This document shows positions 61,790 through 64,000 of a stretch of 64,000 bases of DNA, in pieces (the stretch's first letter is position 1; each line of letters opens with the position of its first letter). Made by a program: the position numbers and the translations under genes. The notes beneath the pieces were generated by a model that saw only the letters and a program-made list of their open reading frames with translations, did not search any database and was not told the DNA's origin. This DNA is from Parasphingorhabdus sp. (GTDB taxonomy: Bacteria; Pseudomonadota; Alphaproteobacteria; Sphingomonadales; Sphingomonadaceae), in NCBI GenBank assembly GCA_030373505.1, contig JAUCYS010000001.1, positions 124,001-188,000 on the forward strand, written 5' to 3'.

Positions 61790-62551
61790 TCAGGCCGGCT
61801 TGTAGAGCATGCCATTGTCCACCGGATATTCGCCGGCGGTCATGAAGCGGGATTCATCGCTCGCCAGATAGACGCACAGCGCAGCCACATCCTTGGGATG
61901 CCCCAAGCCCCCCAGCGGAATCATGCCCGTCTCCGGCGTCGGGTCACCGCCCGCACCCACCGATTCCTGTCGCACCATCGGCGTGTCGATGCCAGCGGGA
62001 TGCAGACTGTTGCAGCGGATCGGGTAATTCTGCTCCTTGCAGTGCAGCGCGACCGATTTGGTCATCGACCGGACGCCGCCCTTGGCAGCGCTATAGGCGA
62101 CGAACGGGGCATAGCCCTGCAGGGCAGCCATCGAACTGAGGTTGATGATCGAACTGGGCTGGTCATTGGACTTCATCACCTTGACGGCCGCGCGGCAGCC
62201 CAGAAACACGCCCTCGAGCATCACCGCATTCTGTTTGCGGAACTGTTCCCGCGAGCAATCCTCTATCGTGCCGGGAATGACCAGGCCGGCATTGTTTACC
62301 AGAATATGCGGTGTGCCAAAGCTGTCGATGGTCGCTTCCATTATGGCGTCCCAGCGCTGCTCGTCGGCAACATCCTGATGCAGGGCGACAGCATTTGCGC
62401 CGATCGCATCGGCAACTTTGGTTGCGGCCTCCAGATCGATGTCGGTCAATAGGACCCGAGCACCCTGTTCAGCGAAGCTCTGGGCAATCGCCTTTCCCAG
62501 GCCGGAACCTGCCCCGGTCACGACAGCAATTTTTCCGGTAAGACGGCTCAT
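61790..62551 (-). CDS. SDR-family oxidoreductase
   Basis: 253 residues. TGAGSGLGKAIAQSFAEQG, NNAGLV, LSSMAALQGY and YSAAK give a complete classical SDR site. HCKEQNYPIRCNSLHPAGIDTPM and AGEYPVDNGMLYKP are typical. It resembles the SDR at 56759, probably another alcohol/ketone step on the same substrate class. It is divergent from the TonB receptor gene. Confidence 0.92.
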   Translation of the reverse strand: MSRLTGKIAVVTGAGSGLGKAIAQSFAEQGARVLLTDIDLEAATKVADAIGANAVALHQDVADEQRWDAIMEATIDSFGTPHILVNNAGLVIPGTIEDCSREQFRKQNAVMLEGVFLGCRAAVKVMKSNDQPSSIINLSSMAALQGYAPFVAYSAAKGGVRSMTKSVALHCKEQNYPIRCNSLHPAGIDTPMVRQESVGAGGDPTPETGMIPLGGLGHPKDVAALCVYLASDESRFMTAGEYPVDNGMLYKPA

Positions 62552-62821
62552 CTATTTTCTCCATGTTCCCATTGCATCCTTTTAGGCGGCGAGTTTTGCG
62601 TCGCTGCAATGCCCAATTTGATTAGCACGTCTGCAGATTGTGCCGATAGCATGAACAAATGTTGCTAGAAAAACACAGTTTGTCCTGCGTGCTATCAAAT
62701 TGGCTAGCAGAGCCTCCACGAACCCAAGCTTAAGATATGGTGATAACAAGGCGGAGAAAACCGCAGAGATTTTGAAGTTTGGGAACCGGCAAAAATTGCC
62801 GGACCAATTTGGGAGAGCGCC

Positions 62822-64000
62822 ATGACCAAATATTTCTCACGCCACAAATCCGACTTGAAAAACAAGATAGCGAGATCCCTTTTGCTGGGATCCGCTGCCA
62901 GTTTCGCCCTTGCGGGTCTTGCCACGCCGGCCTTGGCGCAAGATGCCGAGGAAGTCGATGAAGCCACCATCATCACCGTGATTGCCCGCAAGCAGACAGA
63001 GACATTGCAGGAAGTGCCGGTGACCATCACCGCTATTGGCGGCGATACGCTGGACAAATTTCAGGTCAACGAAATCGCTGACGTGGTCAGCCGGGTGCCG
63101 GCGCTCAATGTGCAGGTCGGGGGGTCCGGTTCCGGTGGTCAGATCAGTTTGCGCGGGGTTGGCTCGTCCAATATTTCGGCGGCCTTTGATTCCGCCGTTG
63201 CCTTCGATTTCGACGGCATTCAGGTCAGCACGATGCGCATGGTGCAAGCCGGCTTTTTCGATGTCCAGCAGATCGATGTCCTGAAAGGGCCGCAGTCGCT
63301 TTTCTTCGGCAAAAGTGCTTCGGCCGGTGTGATTTCCATACGCTCGGCCAATCCGACGCAGGAATGGGAAGTGGCGGGCAAGGGCTCCTACGAGTTTGAG
63401 GAAAACGGCTATACAATCGGGGGGCATATCTCCGGTCCGATCAGCGATACTCTGGGTATCCGCGTTGCAGCGCAATATCAGGATATTGAAGATTATGTGA
63501 AGCTGGCACCGGGTACGGCCGCCTTCAATCCGGATGGCAGCATCAGGAGCACCAAAGGCTTCAAGAATTTTGTCGGCCGTGTGACCCTGCAATGGGACCC
63601 CTCAGACAATTTCAACGCCAATCTGAAGCTGAACTATGTCAAGAACAAGAATGACGGAGCGATCGCGCATTCGGACATCAATTGCGGTGCCAATGGCGTG
63701 GCGGATCCCGTATATTTGCTGAGTGGCGCTTTGATCATTCCCTCCAACGCTGACTGCAATGACAGGGACGGCCTGTATCATACGTCAGACGGCGCCGCTG
63801 CTTTGACCAGTCAGGTTCCGGACGGATCGGCCGGCAAGCCGCGCTTCGAAAATGGTATCCCTTATGGCGAAACCGATATTTTCCTGGGACGGCTGAGATG
63901 GGATCTCGACCTGTCCGATACGCTGACATTGTCATCGGTCTCCGGATATATGAGTCTCGATGCCGTTGATACCGATTGCTATGCCTATGTCGGTCAATTT
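62822..64000 (+). CDS. TonB-dependent receptor, N-terminal part (continues beyond window)
   Basis: At least 393 residues, open at the right edge. A Sec signal (LLLGSAASFALAGLATPALAQDA) is followed by a TonB-box-like stretch (EATIITVIARKQTETLQEVPVTI), the plug (ADVVSRVPALNVQVGGSG, IDVLKGPQSLFFGKSASAGVISI) and the beginning of the barrel. Sphingomonads use such receptors for substrates other than iron, including large hydrophobic compounds. GGGAGAGCGCC precedes the ATG. It probably imports the compound degraded by the neighbouring genes. Confidence 0.93.
   Translation, partial: MTKYFSRHKSDLKNKIARSLLLGSAASFALAGLATPALAQDAEEVDEATIITVIARKQTETLQEVPVTITAIGGDTLDKFQVNEIADVVSRVPALNVQVGGSGSGGQISLRGVGSSNISAAFDSAVAFDFDGIQVSTMRMVQAGFFDVQQIDVLKGPQSLFFGKSASAGVISIRSANPTQEWEVAGKGSYEFEENGYTIGGHISGPISDTLGIRVAAQYQDIEDYVKLAPGTAAFNPDGSIRSTKGFKNFVGRVTLQWDPSDNFNANLKLNYVKNKNDGAIAHSDINCGANGVADPVYLLSGALIIPSNADCNDRDGLYHTSDGAAALTSQVPDGSAGKPRFENGIPYGETDIFLGRLRWDLDLSDTLTLSSVSGYMSLDAVDTDCYAYVGQF

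Overview
The window looks like chromosomal DNA of a GC-rich alphaproteobacterium of the order Sphingomonadales (Sphingopyxis/Parasphingorhabdus-like). The signs are an NDUFA12-type complex I accessory gene beside a DUF2155 lipoprotein and aat, a tRNA-Trp/secE/nusG/rplKA/rplJL cluster, a TonB-dependent receptor beside catabolic genes, and many acyl-CoA dehydrogenase, SDR, Rieske, DUF35 and SnoaL genes. This placement comes from gene content only; no 16S gene or marker phylogeny is available here.

Left part (1-12 kb). A truncated membrane protein (probably sulfatase-like) and a frameshifted TetR pseudogene precede a carotenoid-cleavage-type oxygenase. A leftward block follows: a GFA protein, an MTA/SAH-type nucleosidase and apt, then the ribosomal genes rplL-rplJ and, after two unrelated genes (GFA, transglutaminase), rplA-rplK-nusG-secE. 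rpoBC is not next to rplL. Between secE and tRNA-Trp lie a phytanoyl-CoA-dioxygenase-like gene and a divergent TetR gene that share a perfect 44-bp palindrome, and a VOC gene.

Middle part (12-38 kb). This is mostly housekeeping and signalling: PilZ, a Rieske oxygenase, YbaN, NhaA, an OxyR-like LysR regulator, aat overlapping DUF2155 antisense, NDUFA12, DUF192, a double cold-shock protein, RecX, a fatty-acyl-AMP ligase, a GGDEF-EAL protein, an orphan ParA, ArsC, an orphan [2Fe-2S] subunit, a class II aldolase, rpsU, an FKBP isomerase, the (p)ppGpp synthetase/hydrolase Rsh, HxlR, an HD protein, a LytS/LytTR two-component pair, tadA, rpmB and scoAB.

Right part (38-64 kb). This is a catabolic region. 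One arm holds a CoA ligase and an enoyl-CoA hydratase. A tightly packed SDR-ThuA-VOC-GST operon is divergent from a Rieske oxygenase-thioesterase pair. A LuxR solo follows, then a lipoyl-domain/E1-beta/E1-alpha operon without E2 or E3. The last 10 kb hold two MDR reductases, three acyl-CoA dehydrogenases, a steroid-isomerase homologue with an intact catalytic triad, a DUF35/Ltp-type thiolase pair, a limonene-epoxide-hydrolase-type enzyme, two SDRs and the start of a TonB receptor. Together this reads as uptake, CoA activation, beta-oxidation and retro-aldol or thiolytic cleavage of a polycyclic isoprenoid or steroid-like compound. The substrate is inference.

No CRISPR array, transposase, integrase or rRNA gene was seen. 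Several families of short interspersed palindromic repeats sit between genes.
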